From the NCBI GenBank assembly GCA_004298465.1, contig SCRT01000002.1:1-64000 (forward strand): DNA of 64,000 nucleotides, written 5' to 3'. The notes below the pieces were generated by a model. It was not told the DNA's origin. It was given only the letters and a program-made list of their open reading frames with translations, and did not search any database. Below are positions 27,838-38,074 of the stretch, in pieces (positions within the stretch are counted from its first letter, which is position 1; every line of letters starts with the position of its first letter). Source of the DNA: Nevskiaceae bacterium. Its GTDB lineage: Bacteria; Pseudomonadota; Gammaproteobacteria; Nevskiales; Nevskiaceae. The position numbers were made by a program, and so were the translations under genes.

Positions 27838-29115
27838 CTAATGCTCCTTGGCCGATAGCGGCTGGGTTGAAAGCGACTGGGTTGAAGCGGGCTGAGCCGA
27901 AACCGGCTCCGCCCGCTTCCCGGCAGGCCTGACACCCTCGACCGCCAGCATCAGGCCCTGCTGGTAATAGCGCGCGGCCTCTTCCGGGTGCTGCGTGGCC
28001 TCGGCGAGCCGGGCCAGATCGCGATACACCTTCGCCGACGGCGCAATGCGCAGCAGGGTTTCCAGATAGCTCTGCGCCTTGCCCCACAGGCGCAGCTCGA
28101 TGCAGATGCCGCCAGCCGCCGCCAGCAGCTGCGCGCGTTCACCATAGCGTTGCAGCCAGACTTCGGCGCTGGCGAGCCGCGTCATCGCATCGGTATGCGC
28201 CACCTGCGCGAACAGTCCGGCCAACTCCGCGTTCCAGTCGCGATCCAGCGTCTTGGTGATCGCACCCAACGCATCGGTGTCGTCGCCGACACGCAGCAGG
28301 GCCTGGGTATAGGCAACGCGCGCCTCGGGATTCCGGGCCAGATCGTCGGCGTCGCGCCACAGGCGCTTGAGGTCGTCCAGGCTGCCGCGCTCGGCGGCGT
28401 CGTGGATGCGCGCCAGCAGCGCCCGGAGGCGCAGCGGGTCGCGCACCACGGGTTCCAGCACCCGGGCGGCCGGCTCCGCGAGCAGCGCGGAAAGTTCGTC
28501 CCACTGTCCGCGGTCGGCCAGGGCTTCAGCCAGCAATTGCAGCGCATAGGGGTTGTCGAGGTCTTCGCGCCGCAGTGCGCGCGCCGTCTCCAGCAGCGCC
28601 GGGTATTCGCCACGTTCGCGCTGCAGTTCGGCGCGCGTCGTGAGCGCCGCAAGCTTCAGGTCGCGATGCGTGGCAGTGTCGGCGGCAAGGTCGAGGTAGT
28701 GGTCGCGCCGGCCGCTGGCGCCCAGATACTGGGCGGCACGCGCGGCGGCCAGGTAGTTCAGTTGGGGAGCCTCACGGTCCGCGGCATGGCGCAGCAGTTC
28801 GAGTTCGGCGCGCTTCCAGTCGCCCTGCAAAAGCCGCAGCAGGCCTGTGTCAAAGGATTTACGGGCACGCTCCCGGCGCCGCTGCTGCAGCCGGTCGCGC
28901 AGTTGCCCCGGCAACCGCAGCGCAGCCCCGCCGAGGTGCGTGACGCCATACAGCACAGCCACCGCCAGCACGATGCCCAGCACGAGAACGATGAGCGAGG
29001 TTTCGACGGTCCAGTTGCCCCACGCCAGCAGCGCATAGCCACCATCGGCATGGCCGAACAGCATGATGCCAACCGCGGCGACCACGACCAGCAGCAGGAT
29101 GGATCCGGCGATCAT
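27838..29115 (-). CDS. hemY: Heme biosynthesis-associated TPR protein HemY
   Basis: This gammaproteobacterial HemY-type protein of 425 residues (not protoporphyrinogen oxidase) has two N-terminal membrane helices (about 2-22 and 35-60) and then tetratricopeptide-like helical repeats across the rest. The precise role is unsettled; it travels with hemX, hemD and hemC. The ATG at 29115 (MIAGSILLLVV) is the likely start, 10 bases after the hemX stop; the frame extends upstream but without a hydrophobic start. The C-terminus carries short Ser-Thr-Gln repeats (SAQPA-STQSL-STQPL), with matching DNA repeats. Confidence 0.9.
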   Translation of the reverse strand: MIAGSILLLVVVAAVGIMLFGHADGGYALLAWGNWTVETSLIVLVLGIVLAVAVLYGVTHLGGAALRLPGQLRDRLQQRRRERARKSFDTGLLRLLQGDWKRAELELLRHAADREAPQLNYLAAARAAQYLGASGRRDHYLDLAADTATHRDLKLAALTTRAELQRERGEYPALLETARALRREDLDNPYALQLLAEALADRGQWDELSALLAEPAARVLEPVVRDPLRLRALLARIHDAAERGSLDDLKRLWRDADDLARNPEARVAYTQALLRVGDDTDALGAITKTLDRDWNAELAGLFAQVAHTDAMTRLASAEVWLQRYGERAQLLAAAGGICIELRLWGKAQSYLETLLRIAPSAKVYRDLARLAEATQHPEEAARYYQQGLMLAVEGVRPAGKRAEPVSAQPASTQSLSTQPLSAKEH

Positions 29116-29125
29116 CGCGCGTGCC

Positions 29126-30163
29126 TCATTCCACCGCCTGCTGCTTGCGCAGCAGAACCAGGCTGGCACTGATATCAGGCAACACCGGCGCCACATCCAC
29201 GCCAGCCAGTTCGCGCAACTGCTGCGCCATGGTGCTTACCGCCGGGTCCTGCGGCCGGTAGTAGCGCGCCAGCCAGTCACCGGCGGCCTTCAAGGTGCTG
29301 CGGTAGACCGCAGCATCGCCCTGCACAAGGGCGGCGCGCGCCGTATCCAGCCGCAGCGCCAGCACGGCACCGACGACCGCGTGCTCGGCGGGCGACAACA
29401 AGGGTTCCACACCGTGGTCGTGGTGCTGCACGCGGAGCAGTGCGCCAAGCCCTGCCACGAGCCGCGACCAGCCTCGCGCCCACGCGCTCTGGCCGACATC
29501 ATCGGTCACCACGGTCTGCGGAGCCGGCAGCGCTTCTGGCGTGCCACGCAACGGCAGTTCGGCCACCGTATCCAGCAGTCTGCCGATGGCGATCGCCGTC
29601 CCCGCCACGTCCGGCTGAGCGACTGCGGAAAGCGCCTCGCGCTCATCGGCGATCGCCTGGCGCACCGCAAAGAAACGCGGGTCGTGCAGTGCGGCCAGCC
29701 GGGCATCCGCCGCCGCCAGCGCACGTTGCGCGGCCTGCGGCGCCCGACCCACCTGCACCGCTTCGTTCGCCGTCATCAGCAATTGCTCGACGAGCGCGAC
29801 CTGCACGCCGCGCCGACCGCCATCCAGCGCCTGCCCCACCGTATCCAGCTTCTGCTGCAGTACATCCACCTGCGCCTGCAGCGCCTTCACGCCATCCTGC
29901 GTCGACTGCTCTTTTCCATCGGCTTGCGCCAGCCGGCGATCGAGTTCCGCAACTGCCGTGCGTGTTGCAGCCAGTGCCTGCTGCTGCGCACCCCGCGCCT
30001 GCTCCTGTGCCTGATACCACTGCCAGCCGTACCAGCCGCCCACGCCGATGACGGCCAGCAGGGCCAGCACGACCAGAACAGCGATTGCAGCCAGCCACGT
30101 GCCGCGGCGAGGTGCGGCCGTCATCTCGCGGGACGGACGTGGATCGGAAGATTCTTCAGTCAT
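29126..30163 (-). CDS. hemX: HemX-like membrane protein
   Basis: This 345-residue protein has a cytoplasmic N-terminus, one membrane helix (about 23-45), a coiled-coil rich in Gln and Ala (about 50-115) and a C-terminal helical domain (VEQLLMTANEAVQVGRAPQAAQRAL and following), the HemX layout. In enterobacteria it lies between hemD and hemY; despite past annotation as uroporphyrinogen-III methyltransferase, no methyltransferase motif is visible here. The ATG at 30163 is 19 bases past the hemD stop. Role probably accessory in heme synthesis or membrane organisation. Confidence 0.9.
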   Translation of the reverse strand: MTEESSDPRPSREMTAAPRRGTWLAAIAVLVVLALLAVIGVGGWYGWQWYQAQEQARGAQQQALAATRTAVAELDRRLAQADGKEQSTQDGVKALQAQVDVLQQKLDTVGQALDGGRRGVQVALVEQLLMTANEAVQVGRAPQAAQRALAAADARLAALHDPRFFAVRQAIADEREALSAVAQPDVAGTAIAIGRLLDTVAELPLRGTPEALPAPQTVVTDDVGQSAWARGWSRLVAGLGALLRVQHHDHGVEPLLSPAEHAVVGAVLALRLDTARAALVQGDAAVYRSTLKAAGDWLARYYRPQDPAVSTMAQQLRELAGVDVAPVLPDISASLVLLRKQQAVE

Positions 30164-30182
30164 TTACGCCGCGGTCCTTTTC

Positions 30183-30953
30183 CTAGCTGTTGCGCCATGC
30201 CACCAGCGCCTGCACGAAACCTTCGTCGCTGACGCGCTGCGGAACCAGCGGCACCTGCCCGAACCCCAGAGTGCGCGCCATTTCTACCACACGCGCGGAC
30301 GGCAGGGCCAGCTTCAGGCCATGCAACCGAGGCACCACCGAAGCCGGGGTCAATGCACAAAGATGCTCCAACGCTTCGCCACTCGTGACGATCGCCGCGT
30401 CGACCGCCGCCAGCGCTTGCGTTACCTGCGCCACGTCGTGTGCCACGCGCACCCGCCGATACACGTGCACGGTTTGCAGCCGGATGCCGCGCGCCTGCAG
30501 CCCGCTGGCCAGCCACGGCGGATTGTGTGCACCACACAGCACGGCAACGTGGGCACCGGCCGTCAGCGCGGCAAGCTCCGGCAACGCCAGCAAGCCGGCG
30601 GCGCCGTCCATTGCCGGGCAGTACGCATCCGTGCGTCCCAGCGCCGCGAGTGCAGCAGCGGTTCCACGGCCCGCAGCGGCCAACCGGGCAGGCCACGCGG
30701 CGGGTTCGTCTGCTGCCAGCTGCGCCGCCCAGCGCACCGCGTTCGGGCTCGTGAATACCCACCACGCCGCAGTGTGGGCAGCCTGCAGTGCGGCGCGGGC
30801 TGCAGCCGGATCCGGCGGCCCGGCGATCGACAACAGCGGCAGCGGAACGGGCCGCCCGCCAGCATTTTCGACGCACGCCATCTGGGCCTGGGCTTGGTGC
30901 GCCGGGCGCGTGACCAGCACGCCAAGGCCGGCAAGGCCGGCTGGGGTATTCAA
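30183..30953 (-). CDS. hemD: Uroporphyrinogen-III synthase
   Basis: This enzyme cyclises hydroxymethylbilane with inversion of ring D to give uroporphyrinogen III. The 256-residue protein starts GVLVTRPAHQAQ (typical VTRP motif), continues with WWVFTSPNAVRWAA and holds AAIVTSGEALEHL in the second lobe. I place the start at the TTG (30953) that overlaps the hemC stop (TTGA); a GTG at about 30920 is the alternative and would still keep the VTRP motif. Sequence conservation is low in this family, so position in hemCDXY is the main support. Confidence 0.9.
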   Translation of the reverse strand: MNTPAGLAGLGVLVTRPAHQAQAQMACVENAGGRPVPLPLLSIAGPPDPAAARAALQAAHTAAWWVFTSPNAVRWAAQLAADEPAAWPARLAAAGRGTAAALAALGRTDAYCPAMDGAAGLLALPELAALTAGAHVAVLCGAHNPPWLASGLQARGIRLQTVHVYRRVRVAHDVAQVTQALAAVDAAIVTSGEALEHLCALTPASVVPRLHGLKLALPSARVVEMARTLGFGQVPLVPQRVSDEGFVQALVAWRNS

Positions 30954-31900
30954 ACCACGATCCCCAGCGCCGTCAGGATGTCGCGTGCGCCGGCCTCCAG
31001 CAGCCGCCGCGCCAGCATCTCTCCAAGCGCCTGTCCAGCCGTCGGATCGCCGTCGATGGCATCCCGCACCACGCGCGTGCCATCCGGGGCGGCAACCAGT
31101 CCGAGCAGATGCAGCCTGCCGTCCGCCAGCCACGCATGCCCGGCCACCGGGACTGTGCAGGCACCACCCAACCGCGCACTGAGCGTGCGCTCGGCCGCCA
31201 GCCGGGTCTGGGCCAGCGCGTCATCCAGCGGCGCCAGCCAGCTGCGCGTAAGGGCGTCGTTCGTGCGACATTCGACGCCAATGACCCCTTGGGCAACCGC
31301 CGGCACGAAACGCTGGACGTCGAGGCTTTCCGTGATGCGCGACGCCAGGCCGAGACGCGCAAGACCGGCGTGCGCGAGCAACAGCCCGTCCACCACGCCG
31401 TCGTCGACCTTCTTCAGCCGCGTGCCGACGTTGCCACGTACCGGGACGATCTCGAGGTCGGGCCGCAGGGCCCGTAGCTGCGCCTGACGCCGCAGGCTGG
31501 CGGTGCCGACACGCGCGCCGTGAGGCAGTGCGTCAAGGTTGGCGTAGCGATCGGAAACAAAGGCGTCGCGCGGGTCTTCGCCGCGCAGGAAAGCCGTGAG
31601 GCACAGGCCGTCCGGCAGCCGGGCCGGCACATCCTTCATGGAATGAACGGCGATGTCTGCGCGGTTCGTCAGCAGGGCCGCTTCCAGTTCCTTGACGAAC
31701 AGCCCCTTGCCGCCGATCTCCGCCAGCGAGCCGGACAGCCGGCGGTCGCCTTCCGTCACCATCGGTACCAGCTCGACGTCCAGGCCGGCGTGCGCTGCCA
31801 GCAACAGGTCGCGGACATGTTCGGCCTGCCACAGCGCCAGCGCGCTGCGCCGCGTCGCGATGCGCAGCGCGCTGCGGGCGCCTTCAACGCTTGTTGCCAC
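30950..31900 (-). CDS. hemC: Hydroxymethylbilane synthase (porphobilinogen deaminase)
   Basis: This enzyme joins four porphobilinogens into hydroxymethylbilane in tetrapyrrole synthesis. The 316-residue protein shows RIATRRSALALWQAEHV, the substrate-binding KGLFVKELE and HSMKDVP blocks, GTASLRRQAQL, RGNVGTRL, and the dipyrromethane cofactor Cys in LGGACTVPVAGHA. The GTG start at 31900 was chosen because AAGGTGA lies about 9 bases upstream; a TTG at 31921 lacks a ribosome site. It follows algR by 140 bases and begins the hem genes. Confidence 0.95.
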   Translation of the reverse strand: MATSVEGARSALRIATRRSALALWQAEHVRDLLLAAHAGLDVELVPMVTEGDRRLSGSLAEIGGKGLFVKELEAALLTNRADIAVHSMKDVPARLPDGLCLTAFLRGEDPRDAFVSDRYANLDALPHGARVGTASLRRQAQLRALRPDLEIVPVRGNVGTRLKKVDDGVVDGLLLAHAGLARLGLASRITESLDVQRFVPAVAQGVIGVECRTNDALTRSWLAPLDDALAQTRLAAERTLSARLGGACTVPVAGHAWLADGRLHLLGLVAAPDGTRVVRDAIDGDPTAGQALGEMLARRLLEAGARDILTALGIVV

Positions 31901-32040
31901 GGGTCGTTCACCTTCATTCAAGCAAGATCTGGATACTCTACAAGGCGGCGGGCGGTGAAGACACGGCGCTGTGCCTTGCTCACGGCCGCCCCTGCCGATC
32001 TCGAACCTCCAACCCCGGCTCCCGGCCCCGCCCGTGACTT

Positions 32041-32811
32041 CTATTCGGCACTACCTCCAGCACCCGAATCGTCAACCAGGAAACGCCGCACATCCGAAAG
32101 CCGTCGGCGACTGACCGGTAGCCGTGCCGTGGCGTGGCGCACCCGCAACCAGTGCTGGCTGTCGTCGTCGCCACGCCCGCGTTCCAACGCGGCGATGAAG
32201 CGCGTCGCCACCAGCACCTTGCGGTGCACGCGCAGGAACCACGACGCGAAATCCTTTTCCAGCGTGCGCAACGATTCCTCGATCAGCACTTCACCATGCA
32301 GGTGGCAGACAGTTGTGTATTTCTGGTCGGCCATGAAGTAGATGATGTCTTCGCTGCGCACCCGCACCACGCCGTCGCGCGTGGTGGCGGTGATGAATTC
32401 ACGCTTCGGTCGGTCGTCGGGGCCGGCATCCAGGGCGGGAATCTGGGCACGCGAGATCCTCCGTACCTGCTGCAGTGCTTCCTGCAGCTTCTGACGCCGC
32501 ACCGGCTTGAGCAGATACGCCGCAGCTTTGGCGTCGAATGCTGACAACGCGTGCTCCGGATAGGCCGTGATGAAGATCACGGCCGGTGGCATCTCGTCTT
32601 CCGCCAGCGTCCGCGCCACCTGCAGACCGTTGATCGCCCCGCCCATGCGGATGTCGAGCAGCACGACATCCGGCTCGGACTTTTCGATCATCCGCAGCGC
32701 ACTCTCGCCGTCGACAGCCTCGCCGACGAGTTCGTAGCCGGGAAATTCCGCCAGCAATGCCGCCAAGCGTTCCCGCGCCAGCGGCTCGTCATCCACGATC
32801 GCTACCCGCAT
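32041..32811 (-). CDS. algR: LytTR-family response regulator (AlgR-like)
   Basis: This 256-residue regulator has an N-terminal receiver (IVDDEP at 5-10, phospho-acceptor Asp53 in VVLLDIRMGG, LLKPV) and a C-terminal LytTR DNA-binding domain (VRVRSEDIIYFMADQKYTTV, then FLRVHRKVLVAT). In Pseudomonas and Xanthomonas the equivalent gene lies between algZ and hemC exactly as here and controls exopolysaccharide, motility or virulence genes. The local targets cannot be read. Confidence 0.92.
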   Translation of the reverse strand: MRVAIVDDEPLARERLAALLAEFPGYELVGEAVDGESALRMIEKSEPDVVLLDIRMGGAINGLQVARTLAEDEMPPAVIFITAYPEHALSAFDAKAAAYLLKPVRRQKLQEALQQVRRISRAQIPALDAGPDDRPKREFITATTRDGVVRVRSEDIIYFMADQKYTTVCHLHGEVLIEESLRTLEKDFASWFLRVHRKVLVATRFIAALERGRGDDDSQHWLRVRHATARLPVSRRRLSDVRRFLVDDSGAGGSAE

Positions 32812-32877
32812 TCGCTTCCTCCCCCACTCAGACCTTTTATTTGTATTTGGATCAACCTATCGCCCTGACACATTCCA

Positions 32878-33954
32878 TCATGCCGGGACGCCAGCGACTT
32901 CCATCGGCATCACCAGACGCGCACGATAAAGCGCACCGAACGTATCCGCACCGCGGCGCACGTACAGATGTGCGCGATCACCATAAATGATCTGCAGACG
33001 CTGCTGGATATTGCCGGTCGCCATGCCCGCTCCGTTGTGCTCCGGAGCCCCCTTTGGCGGCAGCGGATTCTCCACGTCAATCACCAGGAACCGGCCCTGG
33101 CGGGTGGCGATCACACTCAGCACCCCGCGCCCCGGCAGGCGCGAAATGCCATGCAGCACGGCGTTCTCGACGAGCGGCTGAAGGATCAGCCGCGGCACCC
33201 GCACGTCCATCAGGTCTTCCGGCAGATCCCAGTTCAGCGTGAGCCGGTCGCCCAGACGCACTTCCTCGATGCGCAGATAGCCGCGCACAATTTCCACTTC
33301 TTCGCGCAGGCTTATGAGGCGCGTACTCGAATCCAGGCTGGCGCGGAACAGGTCGGCGAGATCAAGCACCATGTCCTCGGCCTTCTCGGGCCGCGTGCGT
33401 ACCAGCGCCGCGACACTGTTCAGGGCATTGAACAGGAAGTGGGGACGGATGCGGGCCTGCAGCGCCAGGTAGCGCGCCTCGCCTTCGGTACGCAGATATT
33501 CCTGCCACTGATGTCGGTCCCAGAAATATCGCAGCACCAGCACCGCGACGACCGCACCGGCCAGCAGGCTGCGGGCCACAAAGCCGAAATGCGAATCCTG
33601 CACGGCAAGACCGGTGGCCAGATGTTCCGCCAGCCGCCACACGAGTTCACTGACGAGCGCGGCCACGACCGCCACCAGCACGCAACTGGCGAAGAAGGCT
33701 TCCCGCACCCGCAGCAGGCCGAGCCAGCGCCGCGACCGGCACAGTACCGCCGCCGACAGCAGGCCAACCCACTGCACATAGAGCGAGACCAGCAGCAGCC
33801 GCACTGCGGCCGAGCCGGTGAACATTGCTTCCGTCAGCGTCAGTACCAGCGCCACCAGCTCGAGGATGACGGCCAGGCGCACAAGCGTCGCGGTCCGGCA
33901 AAAATCCGGAATCACGGAAAACCCGGCGGTGAACCCCTTCCCCTGCTGTGCCAT
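32878..33954 (-). CDS. algZ: LytS-family sensor histidine kinase (AlgZ/FimS-like)
   Basis: This membrane sensor kinase of 358 residues has four hydrophobic helices (about 24-145), then the His_kinase domain with phospho-acceptor His172 in RIRPHFLFNALNS, and a HATPase-like region (LILQPLVENAVLHGISR, GAGMATGNIQQRLQ). It pairs with the LytTR regulator 66 bases downstream. The 100-base spacer to the divergent argH contains both promoters. The synteny argH/algZ-algR-hemCD is conserved in gammaproteobacteria. Confidence 0.92.
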   Translation of the reverse strand: MAQQGKGFTAGFSVIPDFCRTATLVRLAVILELVALVLTLTEAMFTGSAAVRLLLVSLYVQWVGLLSAAVLCRSRRWLGLLRVREAFFASCVLVAVVAALVSELVWRLAEHLATGLAVQDSHFGFVARSLLAGAVVAVLVLRYFWDRHQWQEYLRTEGEARYLALQARIRPHFLFNALNSVAALVRTRPEKAEDMVLDLADLFRASLDSSTRLISLREEVEIVRGYLRIEEVRLGDRLTLNWDLPEDLMDVRVPRLILQPLVENAVLHGISRLPGRGVLSVIATRQGRFLVIDVENPLPPKGAPEHNGAGMATGNIQQRLQIIYGDRAHLYVRRGADTFGALYRARLVMPMEVAGVPA

Positions 33955-34021
33955 TGCAACAGCCTAGCGTGAAAACCAGCTCCCCTGCAGCCCGTATCTC
34001 CAGCCCTGCCCGGCAACTTCC

Positions 34022-34027
34022 TACAAT
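34022..34027 (+). promoter_or_regulatory. Candidate -10 box for argH
   Basis: TACAAT lies 27 bases upstream of the argH ATG. No clear -35 hexamer is visible 17 bases before it. Confidence 0.35.
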
Positions 34028-34054
34028 GCATGCTTTGCGCACGGCAGATTGGCC

Positions 34055-35479
<1,425 letters not shown>

Positions 35480-35510
35480 CAAATGGCGCCCTGGCCAGCG
35501 ATCCCCGTCC

Positions 35511-35516
35511 TATAGT
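35511..35516 (+). promoter_or_regulatory. Candidate -10 box for the HHE-domain gene
   Basis: TATAGT is 35 bases upstream of the ATG at 35552, in the 72-base gap after argH. No -35 match is clear. Confidence 0.35.
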
Positions 35517-35551
35517 GCAAACCAGCATTTCAGAAACGGCTCGGGAGCGCC

Positions 35552-36058
35552 ATGACATCGATCACACGCTGGTTCGGTTTCGGCGCCACAGGCAAGGGAA
35601 CAAGCGAAAAACTGAAAGCTGACAAGGCAGCCGCGAGCATCTCGTACTCGCCGCAGCTCGTGCCCGCCCTGCTCAACGATCACGTCGAGCTGTTCAAGCT
35701 CTATGGCGACATCGAAGCCGCGCTTGGGGAGGGGCAGTACGACTTGATCCCGAACCTGTTGAGCAGCTTCAAGACCCGGCTCGACGTCCATCTGCTCAGC
35801 GAAAACCTGCGCTTCTACTGTTACCTGGAAGAAAACCTTGTCCCGCACCCCGAAGAACTCGAAACCATGAAGGGTTTCCGCCGCGAGATGAACGACATCG
35901 CACGCGCCACGGTGAACTTCGTGCGGAAATGGAAAACTGCCGGCGTGACACCGGCGTCACAGCGTTCGTTCGGGCAGGAAGCGACGCAGATCAAGGCCCT
36001 GTTGCAGGAACGCATGCAGCGCGAGGAACAAGGCCTGTACCCGCTGTATACGCCTTGA
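35552..36058 (+). CDS. Hemerythrin-like (HHE) domain protein
   Basis: This soluble, helical protein of 168 residues has a His/Glu pattern that fits HHE cation-binding proteins: LLNDHVELFKLYGDIE, a helix ending RLDVHLLSENLRFYCYLEENL, and a C-terminal EEQGLYPLY. Such domains bind a di-iron or single-metal site and act in oxygen, NO or iron sensing; distant resemblance to the anti-sigma factor Rsd/AlgQ fold is the alternative. It has its own -10-like box and no operon partner. Function not assignable. Confidence 0.7.
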   Translation: MTSITRWFGFGATGKGTSEKLKADKAAASISYSPQLVPALLNDHVELFKLYGDIEAALGEGQYDLIPNLLSSFKTRLDVHLLSENLRFYCYLEENLVPHPEELETMKGFRREMNDIARATVNFVRKWKTAGVTPASQRSFGQEATQIKALLQERMQREEQGLYPLYTP

Positions 36059-36117
36059 AACTGCAGTAAGCGGCTGCTTTCCCGTCAGGAATCTCCCTCC
36101 CTCCGGTCACCGCCCCG

Positions 36118-36789
36118 TCATGCAGCACCGGGGATGACATAAAGCAGGATGCCGAAGTAGTGGCAGATACTGCCGGCGAGCACAAATACGTGCCAGATCG
36201 CGTGGTGGTAGCGCAGTCGCCCCAGTGCATAGAACGCCACTCCCACCGTGTAGCACACGCCGCCGGCTACCAGCCACGCCAGTCCGCCCGCCGGTAGTGC
36301 GTGCCAAAGCGGAACGATAGCCACTACGCAGCACCACCCCATCAGCAGATAGACGGCCAGTGACAGCGCCTCGAAACGCCCCGTGAAGAAGATCTTGAAC
36401 ACGGCGCCGACCGCTGCCAGTCCCCACGTGAACCCAAACAGGCTCCAGCCCCACGCGCCGTGCAGTGTCACGAGCGTGAACGGGGTATAGGTGCCCGCGA
36501 TCAGAACATAGATCAGACAATGGTCGACAATGCGCAGCACGTGTTTCGGCCGCGCCAGCGGAATGCTGTGGAACAGGGCGGACGCCGTGTACATGGCGAC
36601 CAGTGATGCGCCAAAGATCGCCGCCGACACGACATGCCAGGTATCGCCGTACAACGCGGCGCGCGCCACCAGCACCGTCAGGCCGGCGATCGACAGCACC
36701 GCTCCGAGGCCATGCGTCAGCGCATGCGCAAGCTCCTCGCCGAAGGTATAGGACTCGTTCTCCGGTTCAGCTGCCAGTACGGGATTCAT
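36118..36789 (-). CDS. trhA: Hemolysin III family membrane protein (TrhA-like)
   Basis: This seven-helix membrane protein of 223 residues belongs to the hemolysin III / PAQR group. The family metal-site residues are visible: the N-terminal EELAHALTHGLG, the first-helix-end Ser/His in SALFHSIP, the Asp/His in LRIVDHCLIYVLIAGTYTPF, and the C-terminal His pair in HHAIWHVFVLAGSICHYFG. Bacterial members are linked to membrane lipid homeostasis and are not true toxins. The ATG at 36789 lies inside the end of sufE, a 23-base overlap, so the two genes are co-transcribed. Confidence 0.93.
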   Translation of the reverse strand: MNPVLAAEPENESYTFGEELAHALTHGLGAVLSIAGLTVLVARAALYGDTWHVVSAAIFGASLVAMYTASALFHSIPLARPKHVLRIVDHCLIYVLIAGTYTPFTLVTLHGAWGWSLFGFTWGLAAVGAVFKIFFTGRFEALSLAVYLLMGWCCVVAIVPLWHALPAGGLAWLVAGGVCYTVGVAFYALGRLRYHHAIWHVFVLAGSICHYFGILLYVIPGAA

Positions 36790-37198
36790 GGGCCGCCTTT
36801 TCCGCAAGATGGTGGATGCGCTCCACCATCGAATAGAAGCCGTTGCGACGGTTCATGCTGATGTGGCTGCCCAGCCCGAGCTGCTCGAACACGCCGTCGA
36901 TGTCGGTTGCCAGGATGTCGCTGGCACGGCGCCCGTCCACAAGCTGGAACAGGAGCGCGATCAGGCCCTTGACGATATGCGCATCGGAGTCCCCCAGAAA
37001 CGTCAGGACCGGGTTCGCACCATCGCCCACCTGGGCCGTCATCCACACCTGCGACATGCAGCCACGCACCCGGTGTGTCTCATCGTGGTCGGCATCCGGC
37101 AGTGGCGCAAGCTGGCGCCCCAGGTCGATGAGATAACGGTAACGCTCTTCCCAATCACCCAGAAGATCAAACGTCTCGACCAGTTCATCAACCTGCAT
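36767..37198 (-). CDS. sufE: Cysteine desulfurase-activating sulfur acceptor SufE
   Basis: This 143-residue protein accepts persulfide sulfur from a cysteine desulfurase (SufS or CsdA) for iron-sulfur cluster assembly. The acceptor Cys47 lies in [10 protein letters not shown], the conserved loop of SufE/CsdE. The ATG at 37198 follows GGGTGA. No suf operon is nearby, so CsdE-type function with another desulfurase is possible. Its 3' end overlaps the TrhA-like gene. Confidence 0.92.
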   Translation of the reverse strand: MQVDELVETFDLLGDWEERYRYLIDLGRQLAPLPDADHDETHRVRGCMSQVWMTAQVGDGANPVLTFLGDSDAHIVKGLIALLFQLVDGRRASDILATDIDGVFEQLGLGSHISMNRRNGFYSMVERIHHLAEKAAHESRTGS

Positions 37199-37305
37199 GT
37201 ACGTCACCCATCCCGGCGAAATCCACGTTTTCCACGGCGCCCATTATCGTACCTGCCGGCGTCGGGCGGCGCAGCCGCGGGGCCGGAACTCCCGGTGCCC
37301 GGCGC

Positions 37306-37311
37306 TATACT
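37306..37311 (+). promoter_or_regulatory. Candidate -10 box for rph
   Basis: TATACT, a one-off match to the sigma-70 -10 consensus, lies 27 bases upstream of the rph ATG in otherwise very GC-rich DNA. The -35 is not evident. Confidence 0.4.
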
Positions 37312-37337
37312 CGCCGCCCATTCGCCCCGTACCCGCC

Positions 37338-38060
37338 ATGACCTTCCCGGCTCGACCTTCCGGCCGCGCGCCAGACGAACTGCGCGCCATTTCTTTCCAG
37401 CGCCACTACACGCGCCATGCCGAAGGCTCGGTTCTTGCCTGCTTCGGCGAAACACACGTGCTGTGCACGGCCAGCGTGGAAGCCCGCACCCCACCGTGGC
37501 GCCGCGACAGCGGCTGGCTGACGGCGGAATACGGCATGCTGCCGCGCGCCACCCACACGCGCAGCCGGCGCGAAGCCGCCCAAGGCCGGCAAAGCGGACG
37601 CACGCAGGAAATCCAGCGCCTCGTCGGGCGCTCGCTGCGTGCCGTGCTCGACCTGGAAGCCCTCGCCGGCTTCACCATCACGGTGGATTGCGACGTGCTG
37701 CAGGCCGACGGCGGCACGCGCACCGCGTCCATCACCGGCGGCTACATCGCAGTAGCCGACGCGGTGCGGTACATGCTGGACTCCGGCCAGATCAAGAAAG
37801 ACCCGCTGCACGGCCAGATTGCCGCCATCTCCGCCGGCATCCACGCCGGCCACGCCGTGCTGGACCTCGACTACGCCGAGGACTCCACTTGCGAAACCGA
37901 CATGAACATCGTCATGAACGACGCCGGCCAGTTCGTGGAACTCCAGGGCACAGCGGAAGGCCACGCCCTGCGCCGCGAGGAACTCACGCAGCTCATCGAC
38001 CTCGCCACACACGGCATCCAGACGCTGCTGCAACTGCAGCGGGAAGCGCTGGAAGGCTGA
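37338..38060 (+). CDS. rph: Ribonuclease PH
   Basis: This phosphorolytic 3'-5' exoribonuclease trims tRNA precursors. The 240-residue protein matches the family throughout: [11 protein letters not shown] at the start, [17 protein letters not shown], the [19 protein letters not shown] block that binds phosphate and [21 protein letters not shown], and [11 protein letters not shown]. The ATG at 37338 gives the standard length (E. coli 238). rdgB begins 15 bases after the stop, the usual rph-rdgB order. Confidence 0.96.
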   Translation: MTFPARPSGRAPDELRAISFQRHYTRHAEGSVLACFGETHVLCTASVEARTPPWRRDSGWLTAEYGMLPRATHTRSRREAAQGRQSGRTQEIQRLVGRSLRAVLDLEALAGFTITVDCDVLQADGGTRTASITGGYIAVADAVRYMLDSGQIKKDPLHGQIAAISAGIHAGHAVLDLDYAEDSTCETDMNIVMNDAGQFVELQGTAEGHALRREELTQLIDLATHGIQTLLQLQREALEG

Positions 38061-38074
38061 AGGTTCGATCACGC

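Noticed and set aside
28367-29196. hemY start at the upstream codon 29196
   Set aside because: The added 27 residues are Trp/Cys-rich and unconserved; the ATG at 29115 gives the membrane-helix start and close spacing to hemX.
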